From Chloroflexia bacterium SDU3-3 (GTDB lineage Bacteria; Chloroflexota; Chloroflexia; Chloroflexales; Roseiflexaceae), in contig WBOU01000002.1 in NCBI GenBank assembly GCA_009268125.1, positions 124,001 through 188,000 of the forward strand: 64,000 nt of DNA. The letters are read 5' to 3'. The notes beneath the pieces are model-generated. The model did no database searches and had not been told where the DNA came from. It saw nothing but the letters and a program-made list of their open reading frames with translations. The position numbers were made by a program, and so were the translations under genes. Of the stretch, positions 14,624 to 22,005 are shown piece after piece; positions within the stretch are counted from its first letter, which is position 1; every line of letters begins with the position of its first letter.

Positions 14624-15586
14624 CTACGCCCCTGCGCCGCTCAGCCGGGCGATCTGCTCGGCGCTCAGGGCGAGGCTGGCGGCGGCCAGATTCTCGCGCA
14701 GCTGCTGGGCGTCGCTGGCGGCAATCACGGGGGTGGCGGCGGGCGAGCTGCGCAGCAGCCAGGCCAGCACCACCTGGCCGGGCGAAGCGCCCAGCTCCTG
14801 GGCCACCTGGGCCAGGGCGCGCAGGCGGGCCTGCGAGTCGGCGGTGGCGTACTCGGGGGGCAGGGGGCGGTCGGCGCGGGTGTAGGCCCCGCCCAGCAGC
14901 GGCGAGTAGGCCATGATCCGCATGTCGGGGTGGGCGCGGCAGTAGTCGAGCAGGTCGGCGTCGGCGCTCACCTGCAGGCCGAAGTCGGCGCTGGGGCTGG
15001 GGCGCAGGTAGGTGTGGCGCTGCTGCACGCAGCAGTAGGCGGCCCAGCCGTGGCGCTGGCAGAGCGCGCGGGCCTCGGCCAGCCGCCAGGCCCGCAGGTT
15101 GCTGCAGCCCACCGCGCGCACCTTGCCCGCGCGCACCAGGCGGTCGAATGCCTCCAGAGTCTCCTCCAGCGGCGTGTCGCGGTCGTCGATGTGGGCGTAG
15201 TACAGGTCGATGTAGTCGGTCTGCAGGCGGCTGAGGCTCTGCTCGACCTCGGCGATGATGGTCTTGGCGGCCAGGCCCTGGCGGCTCTCTAGCCCGCCGC
15301 CGGGCACCGTGGGCAGCGCGCCGACCTTGGTGGCCAGCACCACGCGCTGGCGTGCGCCGCGCTGGCGCATCCAGCGGCCCAGCAGCAGCTCGCTCTCGCC
15401 GCCCTGGCCGCCCTCGGCCCAGAAGGCGTAGTTGTTGGCGGTGTCGAGAAGATCCCCTCCCGCGCCCACAAACTGGTCGAGCAGGTCGAACGACGTGCGC
15501 TCGGGCGTCCTGGTGCCGAAGTACATGCAGCCCAGGCTCAGCTCGCTAGCCTCCACCCCCGTCGTACCCAGTGCGATCTTCCTCAT
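14624..15586 (-). CDS. Aldo/keto reductase
   Basis: A 320-residue (beta/alpha)8 NADPH-dependent aldo/keto reductase of the bacterial YajO/Tas type. The catalytic tetrad is visible: Asp48 (LLDTANNY), Tyr53, Lys87 (LATKVG) and His132 (YYAHIDD). The C-terminal pattern PVIAASDAQQLRENL is the cofactor phosphate-binding end. It reduces carbonyls; the substrate is unknown. The start lies inside the 3' end of the MerR regulator gene (41-bp overlap) with AGGGG upstream, so the two are translated from one message under the MerR-type promoter. The overlap makes the regulator-target link very likely. Confidence 0.92.
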   Translation of the reverse strand: MRKIALGTTGVEASELSLGCMYFGTRTPERTSFDLLDQFVGAGGDLLDTANNYAFWAEGGQGGESELLLGRWMRQRGARQRVVLATKVGALPTVPGGGLESRQGLAAKTIIAEVEQSLSRLQTDYIDLYYAHIDDRDTPLEETLEAFDRLVRAGKVRAVGCSNLRAWRLAEARALCQRHGWAAYCCVQQRHTYLRPSPSADFGLQVSADADLLDYCRAHPDMRIMAYSPLLGGAYTRADRPLPPEYATADSQARLRALAQVAQELGASPGQVVLAWLLRSSPAATPVIAASDAQQLRENLAAASLALSAEQIARLSGAGA

Positions 15587-15986
15587 AGTTGTGCCCCTGT
15601 TCTTCGCCCGCAGCCTGCAGCCGCTCGCCCCAGGCGCGGTAGTGCGCCAGCTTGGCGTCGAGCAGGCCGAGCGTGTGCTGGATGATGTCGATCTGGCGGT
15701 GGAGCGCCTGCCGGTGGGCTTCGAGGATCGCCACCCGCTGCGGGATGGTGTGCGCGCCCTGCCGCACCAGCGCGGTAAACCGCTGCATGTCGGCTATCGG
15801 CATATCGCTCTCGCGCATGTGCAGGATGAGCGTGATCCACTCCATGTCGGCCTCGGTGTAGCGCCGGTGGCCGCTGTCGGCTCGCCCCACCGGGTCGAGC
15901 AGGCCGATGCGCTCGTAGTAGCGCAGGGTGTGGACGCTCAGGCCAGTGCGCAGCGCCACCTGCTGGATGGTTAGCTCGGTGTCCAT
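15546..15986 (-). CDS. MerR-family transcriptional regulator
   Basis: A 146-residue MerR protein. The winged helix-turn-helix is at residues 6-30 (IQQVALRTGLSVHTLRYYERIGLL), the wing is DSGHRRYTEADMEW, and a long coiled-coil dimerisation helix (about 80-120) follows. The C-terminus has no Cys, so it is not a metal or SoxR-type redox sensor. It resembles the regulators of aldo/keto reductase operons that respond to organic or electrophilic compounds. Its own promoter has the long spacer and dyad of the family, indicating autoregulation and control of the overlapping reductase gene. Confidence 0.93.
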   Translation of the reverse strand: MDTELTIQQVALRTGLSVHTLRYYERIGLLDPVGRADSGHRRYTEADMEWITLILHMRESDMPIADMQRFTALVRQGAHTIPQRVAILEAHRQALHRQIDIIQHTLGLLDAKLAHYRAWGERLQAAGEEQGHNYEEDRTGYDGGGG

Positions 15987-16012
15987 CGCTGTTGCTCCGT
16001 CGCCATAGCGGC

Positions 16013-16043
16013 AGTCTACAAGTTAGAGTTCACTCGAAGTCAA
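16013..16043 (-). promoter_or_regulatory. MerR-type promoter/operator, TTGACT-19-TAGACT
   Basis: On the minus strand -35 TTGACT and -10 TAGACT are separated by 19 bp. The spacer holds the dyad CTTCGAGTGAACTCTAACTT centred on GAGT-GA-ACTC. Long spacers are the hallmark of promoters that MerR proteins activate by DNA untwisting. Initiation would be ~20 bp before the merR start. Confidence 0.88.
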
Positions 16044-16058
16044 GGGGCATTGTGGCGC

Positions 16059-16085
16059 GTGGCCCCAGCCGCAGGCCGGGGCCAC
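16059..16085 (-). terminator. Hairpin after the PIG-L gene
   Basis: GTGGCCCC and GGGGCCAC close an 8-bp stem with an 11-nt interior just beyond the deacetylase stop. There is no T-run, so termination is possible but not certain. Confidence 0.45.
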
Positions 16086-16097
16086 ATGGGGCGTGGG

Positions 16098-17042
16098 CTA
16101 GGCATTCACCCCGGCGAACAGGTCGCGCTCGCGCGGGCCGCCAGCCCAGGCCGGCACCACGCGGGTGAAGCTCTCGCCCGCGTAGATCTGGCTGCGCACT
16201 GGGGCGGGCAGCCTGCCCAGCACGCCGCGCCCGCTGGTCTGGCTGGCGTGGGCGTCCCAGGCCTTTTCCTTCTGGGCCAGGAAGGCCGCGCTGTTCACCC
16301 TGGTGGTGGTGGGGGTGATCTCGCCCGCGATCTTGGTCAGGTCGACATCCTGGTTGGTGCCGAAGCGGCGCGGGTCGCGGCCAAAGAGCGGCATGATCCG
16401 GATGGCGGCGCGGATGAAGCCAGCGCCGAAGGTGGAGTAGTAGAGCTTCTGGGGCTGCCACGGCTCCAGCCCGGTGGCCACCTGCTCGGGGTAGAGCGTG
16501 GGGTTGGCGGCGGCCTGAAAGGCGGCCACGGTGGCGCGGTGGGCCATGATGTGGTCGGGGTGGCCGTAGCCGCCGTAGGGGTTGAAGGTGAGCACCACCT
16601 GGGGCCGCAGCGCGCGGATGAGGCCCACCACCTGCCCGGCGGCGCGCTGGATGTCGGCGTTGCAGTAGGCCAGCGGGTGCTGGTTGGCCTCGCTGCCCTG
16701 CATCCCCGAGTCGCGGTAGCCCAGGAAGTGGATGCTGCTGAGCTGGATGGCCTCGGCGGCGGCGCGTAGCTCGGCGGTGCGCCGCGCCGCGATGTCGGCG
16801 TAGCCCTCCAGCAGCTTGGGGTCCATCTCGCCGCACTCGCCGCGCGTGGCGCAGGCGTAGTGCACATCCACGCCCGCGCTGGTGTAGCGGGCGATCGTCC
16901 CGGCGTTGCCGAAGCTCTCGTCGTCGGGGTGGGCGTAGACGATCAGCATGCGGCGGGCGGCGGTGGGCGGCTTGTACCAGATCGACTCGTCGACGAGATC
17001 GGACAGGTTGGGGAATTCGTCGTTGGGCGGCTGTTGTGTCAT
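16098..17042 (-). CDS. PIG-L family (LmbE-like) deacetylase
   Basis: A 314-residue zinc-dependent N-deacetylase of the PIG-L/LmbE/MshB family. Metal and catalytic motifs: AHPDDES near residues 37-43 (zinc His and Asp plus the general base) and HPDH near 167 in GGYGHPDHIMAH. Family substrates are N-acetylglucosaminyl compounds, thiol cofactor precursors or glycolipids; which applies here is not visible. The start is the ATG 11 bp after the Nudix gene with AGGA upstream. The same frame stays open through most of the Nudix gene, but that extension is out-of-frame shadow. Cotranscribed with the Nudix hydrolase. Confidence 0.88.
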   Translation of the reverse strand: MTQQPPNDEFPNLSDLVDESIWYKPPTAARRMLIVYAHPDDESFGNAGTIARYTSAGVDVHYACATRGECGEMDPKLLEGYADIAARRTAELRAAAEAIQLSSIHFLGYRDSGMQGSEANQHPLAYCNADIQRAAGQVVGLIRALRPQVVLTFNPYGGYGHPDHIMAHRATVAAFQAAANPTLYPEQVATGLEPWQPQKLYYSTFGAGFIRAAIRIMPLFGRDPRRFGTNQDVDLTKIAGEITPTTTRVNSAAFLAQKEKAWDAHASQTSGRGVLGRLPAPVRSQIYAGESFTRVVPAWAGGPRERDLFAGVNA

Positions 17043-17053
17043 TGTGCGTGTTC

Positions 17054-17515
17054 CTATAGAGCTGGCGTCGTTCCATCGGTGAGCAGCGCCGTGGCCTGCT
17101 GGATGATGGCGCGCAGGCGGGCGCGTTTGATGCGGTTCTGCGCGGTAGCAAGGGCGAACCATTTGACCCTGGCGATGTGCTCTTTCTTGCTGGGCTTGGG
17201 CCGCCCGCCGGTGGCCCGCACCAGATAGTACGTGACAATCTTTGTACGTGGCGAGCCGCCTTTTAGGATGGTGTAGCTGACCGCGCATAGCCGCTGCTCG
17301 GCGCTGCCGCTGATACCGGTCTCCTCGTGGATCTCGCGCAGCAGCGCGCCGCTGTGGGTCTCGCCCTGCTCGATGTGGCCCTTGGGCAGCGACCACAGGC
17401 CGCCCTCTTTTTTGATCAGCAGCAGCTCGATCTGGTTGCGGCGGTTTTTGCGGTAGACAACCCCGCCGACCGCCGCGACAGGTTCCCCGGAAAACGTTGG
17501 GCGTCTATCTTTCAT
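17054..17515 (-). CDS. Nudix hydrolase
   Basis: A 153-residue Nudix enzyme that cleaves nucleoside diphosphates linked to another moiety. The box is perfect: GHIEQGETHSGALLREIHEETGI at residues 46-68 fits G-x5-E-x7-REUxEExGU, with the Mg-binding Glu residues intact. LWSLPKGH just before it is typical of the Ap4A/NTP pyrophosphohydrolase group. A Lys/Arg-rich C-terminal half (KPSKKEHIARVKWF, NRIKRARLR) is unusual. It is first in a unit with the PIG-L gene. A decayed IS element lies directly upstream. Confidence 0.92.
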   Translation of the reverse strand: MKDRRPTFSGEPVAAVGGVVYRKNRRNQIELLLIKKEGGLWSLPKGHIEQGETHSGALLREIHEETGISGSAEQRLCAVSYTILKGGSPRTKIVTYYLVRATGGRPKPSKKEHIARVKWFALATAQNRIKRARLRAIIQQATALLTDGTTPAL

Positions 17516-17521
17516 AGAAAT

Positions 17522-18085
17522 AGCCTCACGAAACCCCCGCTCTTTAGGCGGGGGAGGAATGAGGCTTTACCCACATTCCTCGCTTGTACAAGGTTCCAGC
17601 GTCGCCGCATTCAGCGGCGCGGGCCTCCAACGTTCACTAGAGTTTCTGGCACTCTAGGATGTACCGCCGTTCCGGACTTGAGCGTGACACCGTTCGCTTC
17701 GTACTGCCCGCGCTCCCATCGCTCCATCTCTACAGGTGTTTGCGGCGTGTCACGACCAATCAAGCGGCGAATGTCAGGGTGTTCCAGAATGAATGAGCGC
17801 GCACGCAAGTTGGCAATGTCGCTCGGCTTGCGCATGTCCATCCATTTTGTCGACCCTCGGAGTACATCGCGGGAATGCCCGAACGGTGGACATACCGCGA
17901 AAGAGAACCGGAAAACACAAGCCTCGTTTGTTTGCACATCGTGCGGGTTCGCTGGCCTCGCAGATGTGATCGCGGCGGGAATATTTCCCGCCGGGCGGCT
18001 GTAACCCCGCCATACGGCTCGCCAGACGGTACTGCTACCGGGCTGGCAGGGCCAAAGCCTGCGGCTTAAGCCGTGGGTTGTTTAC
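17522..18085 (+). mobile_element. Degenerate IS200/IS605-family element
   Basis: The left part has a nested palindrome: AGCCTCA...TGAGGCT outside CCCCCGC-TCTTTAG-GCGGGGG. The right end has CCTGCGGCTTAAGCCGTGGG, a hairpin typical of IS605-type ends. Between them only the C-terminal zinc-finger part of TnpB can be read. No TnpA transposase is present. The middle (about 17590-17840) has no convincing frame on either strand. The element cannot move itself. It separates the Nudix/PIG-L unit from the subtilisin gene. Confidence 0.7.
17846..18004 (+). pseudogene. TnpB C-terminal remnant
   Basis: The reading FVDPRSTSRECPNGGHTAKE followed by NRKTQASFVCTSCGFAGLAD matches the end of the TnpB RuvC/zinc-finger region. 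One zinc-binding Cys is lost (C-P-N-G-G-H where C-x2-C-G-H is usual), the HAD step reads LAD, and everything upstream of the first Asp is gone. It is a dead fragment. Confidence 0.75.
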
Positions 18086-18095
18086 AGCCTCACCG

Positions 18096-18104
18096 TGGTA
18101 TAAT
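18096..18104 (+). promoter_or_regulatory. Extended -10 promoter (TGGTATAAT)
   Basis: TG-G-TATAAT just outside the IS605-type right end. Initiation near 18111 gives a ~114-nt leader for the subtilisin gene. No good -35 is seen. Confidence 0.65.
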
Positions 18105-18224
18105 GCGCCAGCATTTCGGCCCCTGGAATGATCGGTGGCAATGCTGGGCTGCTGGCCGCTCGTTGGGATGGCCTGCTCCCTCTACTGTACCGCCTCGCAT
18201 CCGTAGATGAAATTGAGGTTTTGC

Positions 18225-20318
18225 ATGAAGCGACTGACCATCGCGCTTATGGTCCTGGCCGTGCTCGCGGCCTTCTTGGCACCTGCCTACGCTGCGGCCC
18301 CGGAGACGCAGCGGGCGCTGGCGTATCAGATCATTATAAAGCTTGCGCCCAACACCGCGCTGACGGGCGACGCGCGCGCCCAGGGGCTGGGCACTGGGCC
18401 GCTGGGCCTGGCGCTGCGGGCGGTGGGGGCCACCCAGGCCGAGGACATCGGCGGCTCGACCTACCGCGTGCGCTTTAGCGCTTCCACGCCGGTGGGCGTG
18501 ATCGCTTCGCGGATCGCGGCTGTGCCTGGCGTGATCTACGCCCAGCCCAACTATGAGCGCAGCATGCTGCGCTCCACCAACGACCCCATGCTCGGCCAGC
18601 AGTGGCACCTCGACACCATCCAGGCCCCCGCCGCCTGGGATGTGACGGTGGGCGAGGGCATGACGGTGGCGCTGCTCGACACCGGCGTGTCGTTTTCGCA
18701 CCCCGACCTGAAGGACCGCGTGCGCGGCGGATACGACCTGGTGAACGACGACCCCGACCCCGACGACGATGAGGGCCACGGCACCCATGTGGGCGGCATC
18801 GTGGCCGCCGACGGCGACAACGGCGAGGGCGTGGCGGGCATCTGCTGGCGCTGCACCCTGCTGCCGATCAAGGTGCTGGGCGCGCGCGGTCGCGGCGACG
18901 ATGCGACCGTGGCCTACGGCATCCGGCTGGCGGTGGACCAGGGCGCGCGCGTGATCGGCATGAGCCTGGGCGGCCCCGAGGATACCCAGGCCCTGCGCGA
19001 CGCGGTGGACTACGCCACCTCGCGCAATGTGCTGATCGTGGCGGCCTCGGGCAACGATGGCACCCGTGGCACCTCGGCCAGCTACCCGGCGGCCTACCCC
19101 AGCGTCATGGCGGTGTCGGCCACCGATAGGCAGGACAACGTCACCTGGTTCTCGACCACGGGCGACTTTGTAGATATCGCCGCGCCCGGATCGAACATCC
19201 TCAGCACGTTCTGGTCGAAGGATCGCGGTAACACCTATGTGTCGGCCAGTGGCACATCCGAGGCCACGCCGCTGGTGGTGGGGGCCGCCGCGCTGGTGCT
19301 TTCGCTGCGCCCCGAGCTGACCGCGCCGCAGATGGCCCAGATCTTGGAGGCGACCGCCGACGACATCGACGCGCCAGGGGTGGACCCGCAGAGCGGCCAC
19401 GGGCGGCTGAATGTGGCCCGCGCTGTGCAGCTGGCCAGCGCCCCCGACGCGCTCTCGCGCTCGGTCATCCAGGGCCAGGTCAGCGGCGCTGCGCCCGACC
19501 AGATCACCGTGGCGCTGAGCACCGGCCAGGAGACCCGCCCCGACGGCAATGGCAACTACCGCTTCGAGGCCCTGCCCGCAGGTACCTACACGGTCACCGC
19601 GCGCCTGCCCGATGGCACGCAGACCGCCCAGCAGGTGTTTGTCAGCGGCACGCCGATCAGCGTGGCCACCATCAACCTGAGCTTCGGCGGCGCTCCGGCG
19701 GGCGCGGCCTCGGCTGCCGGGGCCTTCGCGCCCGTGGCGCAGCCCAGCGACCCCAGCGTGGCCTTCTTCGCCGAGACCGGCCATACCCTGCGCGGCACCT
19801 TCCGCAGCTACTGGCAGGCCAACGGCGGCCTGGCGGTGTTCGGTATGCCGCTCAGCGAGGAGCTGACCGAGCGCGGCAGCGATGGCCGCGACTACACCGT
19901 GCAGTACTTCGAGCGCAACCGCTTCGAGCTGCACCCCGAGAGCGCGCCGCCCTACAATGTGCAGCTTGGCCGCCTGGGCGACGACATCCTGAAGCTGAGT
20001 GGCCGCGACTGGTTCAGCTTCGCCAAGGGCGGCGAGCAGCCCGGCTGCCGCTACTTCGCCGAGACCGGCCATAGCCTCTGCGGGGCCTTCCTAGAGTACT
20101 GGAGCAGCCACGGCCTTGAGCTGGATGGCCGACGCGGCAAGACCGCCGCCGAGAGCCTGGCGCTGTTCGGCATGCCGCTCTCCGAGCCGCAGCTTGAGAC
20201 CTTCCCCGATGGGCGCAGCTATGTGGTGCAGTGGTTTGAGCGCGTGCGGATGGAAGACCACGGCGCAGATGGCGTGCTGCTTGGCCTGCTTGGCCGCGAG
20301 GTTGTCGAGAAGCGCTAG
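18225..20318 (+). CDS. Secreted subtilisin-like serine protease (S8)
   Basis: A 697-residue exported protease. Signal peptide (1-24, cleavage after AYA), an inhibitor-I9-like propeptide region (YRVRFSAS..VIYAQPNYE), then the S8 domain with Asp in VALLDTGVSFSHPD (about 152), His in GHGTHVGG (about 185) and Ser in SGTSEATP (about 344). The Met usual in SGTSMATP is Glu here. A carboxypeptidase-regulatory-like beta domain (GNYRFEALPAGTYTVTA) follows, then two copies of a module with FFAETGH..GxFxxYW...FGMPLSE...VQxFER. The same module recurs in the GT-C protein at 40440. Start: GAGG six bases before this ATG; an ATG at 18207 lies upstream of that site. Confidence 0.92.
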   Translation: MKRLTIALMVLAVLAAFLAPAYAAAPETQRALAYQIIIKLAPNTALTGDARAQGLGTGPLGLALRAVGATQAEDIGGSTYRVRFSASTPVGVIASRIAAVPGVIYAQPNYERSMLRSTNDPMLGQQWHLDTIQAPAAWDVTVGEGMTVALLDTGVSFSHPDLKDRVRGGYDLVNDDPDPDDDEGHGTHVGGIVAADGDNGEGVAGICWRCTLLPIKVLGARGRGDDATVAYGIRLAVDQGARVIGMSLGGPEDTQALRDAVDYATSRNVLIVAASGNDGTRGTSASYPAAYPSVMAVSATDRQDNVTWFSTTGDFVDIAAPGSNILSTFWSKDRGNTYVSASGTSEATPLVVGAAALVLSLRPELTAPQMAQILEATADDIDAPGVDPQSGHGRLNVARAVQLASAPDALSRSVIQGQVSGAAPDQITVALSTGQETRPDGNGNYRFEALPAGTYTVTARLPDGTQTAQQVFVSGTPISVATINLSFGGAPAGAASAAGAFAPVAQPSDPSVAFFAETGHTLRGTFRSYWQANGGLAVFGMPLSEELTERGSDGRDYTVQYFERNRFELHPESAPPYNVQLGRLGDDILKLSGRDWFSFAKGGEQPGCRYFAETGHSLCGAFLEYWSSHGLELDGRRGKTAAESLALFGMPLSEPQLETFPDGRSYVVQWFERVRMEDHGADGVLLGLLGREVVEKR

Positions 20319-20354
20319 CCGCCGCAGCAGCTAGCAGAAGAACGGCTGGTGGAA

Positions 20355-20390
20355 AACGGTAGGGTCGCCGCTTGCGGCGGCCCTACCGTT
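20355..20390. terminator. Hairpin between convergent genes
   Basis: AACGGTAGGG and CCCTACCGTT with an inner CGCCG/CGGCG pair form a long stem with a small loop. There is no T-run. It lies between the convergent protease and purD genes and probably serves both. Confidence 0.65.
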
Positions 20391-20399
20391 CGTCATTGG

Positions 20400-21725
20400 C
20401 TAGGCGAACTCGCGCTCGGCCACGCTCTGGCGGTAGCTGCGGCCATCGAAGCGGATGCGCTCGGCGTTGGCCATGGCGGCGGCGCGGGCCTCGGCCAGCG
20501 TGCTGCCCAGCGTCACCACCGTCACCGGCTGGCCGCCGGTGATCCGCGCCTCGCTGCTGGCGGTGCTGGCGCTGGCCCCGAAGCCAAAACCGCCGAGGAA
20601 CCCGCCGCCGCCCATGCTCACCTGCGGGCGCTCGGTGTCGCTGTGGAACAGCAGCACGCCCTGGGCCAGATCCTCGGCACCCTGGATGGTGCCGCCGGAT
20701 GCGAAGTAGTTGGGGTAGCCCCGCGCGAACAGCCCCAGCCCCACGCTGGCCTGCGGCGAAAAGCGCGGCGCTGGCATGTCGTGCAGGCGCTGGGTGATGG
20801 CGGCCTGCAGCAGCGGCAGCAGGTCATCCTCCAGCCGAGGCAGCAGCACCTCGGCCTCGCCGCGGTGGAAGGTGGTGCGCAGCCCGGTGAGCTTGGGGCC
20901 ATCGGCCCCGATGATGCAGTCGATGCTCAGCAGCCCCCAGTAGGGCAGCCCATCCTTGGCCAGGCTCTCGACGATCGGCTGGATGAGCTTCTGGTGCATA
21001 TAGTCGCCCAGCATGCTGGCGTACTTCGAGTGGTTGGTGTGCGCGCCGATGCCGGGCGCGTGCATCCCCGCGTCGCGCTCATCCACGCGGTCGTAGATGC
21101 GGGTGGGCAGCAGCGGCAGCGAGGTGCGCCCGTCGGTGAGCGCCGAAAACACCACGCGCGGCCCGTGTATGAACGACTCGACCACCACGCCCGCGTTGTC
21201 GCCCTGCAGCGGCCTAGCCTTGAACAGCTCGTGCAGCCCGGCGATGGCGGCGTAGCGGTCGTCGAAGACCTGCTCGCCTAGGGTCGGGTTGTCGGCCTTG
21301 ATGATCACCGGCATGGGCTGGGTGGCCAGAAAGCGCTCGGCGGTGTCGAGGTTGTCGAAGGGCCGCCCGGGCGGCGTGGGCAGCTTGTGGCGCAGCATGA
21401 AGGCCTTGGTGGCGCAGCGGCTGTAGGCCATGGTGGCCGCGCGCTGCGAGGGGCCGCACACGTTCACGCCCAGCGACACGGCCTCATCCACCAGGCCCAG
21501 CTGCAGCGGCAGGCCGTAGCTGGGGATGACCATGCCGATCGACTCGTCGAAGGCCCAGCGCGCGATCCCCGCGATGTCGCTTGGCTCGAAGTCGGGGGTG
21601 CTGGCCAGCGGCGCGGTGCCGCCGTTGCCGGGCGCGCAGGAGATCTCGCCCGCCGTCGGGCTGTTGAAGAGCTTCCACGTCAGCGCGTGGGCGCGGCTGT
21701 CATTGCCAAGGATGAGAAGTTTCAT
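20400..21725 (-). CDS. purD: Phosphoribosylamine-glycine ligase
   Basis: A 441-residue ATP-grasp enzyme for step two of purine synthesis (phosphoribosylamine + glycine + ATP to GAR). N-terminal MKLLILGNDSRAHALTWKL, ATP-grasp segments (SRCATKAFMLRHKLPTPPG, MPVIIKADNPTLGEQVF, VVVESFIHGPRVVFSALTDG) and the C-terminal ITGGQPVTVVTLGSTLAEAR are all family features. A Gly/Ser-rich insert (MGGGGFLGGFGFGASAS) sits just before the last beta segment. The start is the Met where the fold begins. No Shine-Dalgarno is seen, but an extended -10 promoter lies ~100 bp upstream. No other pur genes are near. Confidence 0.88.
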   Translation of the reverse strand: MKLLILGNDSRAHALTWKLFNSPTAGEISCAPGNGGTAPLASTPDFEPSDIAGIARWAFDESIGMVIPSYGLPLQLGLVDEAVSLGVNVCGPSQRAATMAYSRCATKAFMLRHKLPTPPGRPFDNLDTAERFLATQPMPVIIKADNPTLGEQVFDDRYAAIAGLHELFKARPLQGDNAGVVVESFIHGPRVVFSALTDGRTSLPLLPTRIYDRVDERDAGMHAPGIGAHTNHSKYASMLGDYMHQKLIQPIVESLAKDGLPYWGLLSIDCIIGADGPKLTGLRTTFHRGEAEVLLPRLEDDLLPLLQAAITQRLHDMPAPRFSPQASVGLGLFARGYPNYFASGGTIQGAEDLAQGVLLFHSDTERPQVSMGGGGFLGGFGFGASASTASSEARITGGQPVTVVTLGSTLAEARAAAMANAERIRFDGRSYRQSVAEREFA

Positions 21726-21827
21726 GGCTGGTAGGTATGCGCAAAAGGGCTGCTCCAGAGCTGGCTCGTTGGGCGTAGGCCATACAGCTTGTTTCGTCGG
21801 CGCTTGCGACCACAACACCTAGCTAGA

Positions 21828-21836
21828 ATTATACCA
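21828..21836 (-). promoter_or_regulatory. Extended -10 promoter for purD (TGGTATAAT)
   Basis: Minus-strand TG-G-TATAAT. Initiation near 21821 gives a leader of about 96 nt. Its -10 is only 24 bp from the plus-strand -10 at 21860, so the two promoters are back to back. A gap this short could couple them. Confidence 0.65.
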
Positions 21837-21859
21837 TGCCGTTTTTATCGGGGGCGGTG

Positions 21860-21868
21860 TGCTATACT
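21860..21868 (+). promoter_or_regulatory. Extended -10 promoter (TGCTATACT)
   Basis: Plus-strand TG-C-TATACT. Initiation near 21875 gives a ~130-nt leader for the VWA gene. Confidence 0.6.
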
Positions 21869-22005
21869 TTCCTCTGCCTGGGCGCAACTTCTGCCCCGCA
21901 CCACGCGTACAATATGCAGAGCCAGAAGGCCTACGCGCCGCTGGCAGTTTGTTTCCGCACGAGCATGCCAATGGGGCATGCCCTCGCACCCTCCAAGGAG
22001 TTGCT

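Noticed and set aside
17611-17937. 108-codon minus-strand gene in the IS relic
   Set aside because: It runs antisense to the recognisable TnpB fragment and has no motif or ribosome-binding site.
18090-20072. 660-codon open frame on the minus strand
   Set aside because: Antisense shadow of the subtilisin gene, with low-complexity Ala/His/Arg composition and no motifs.
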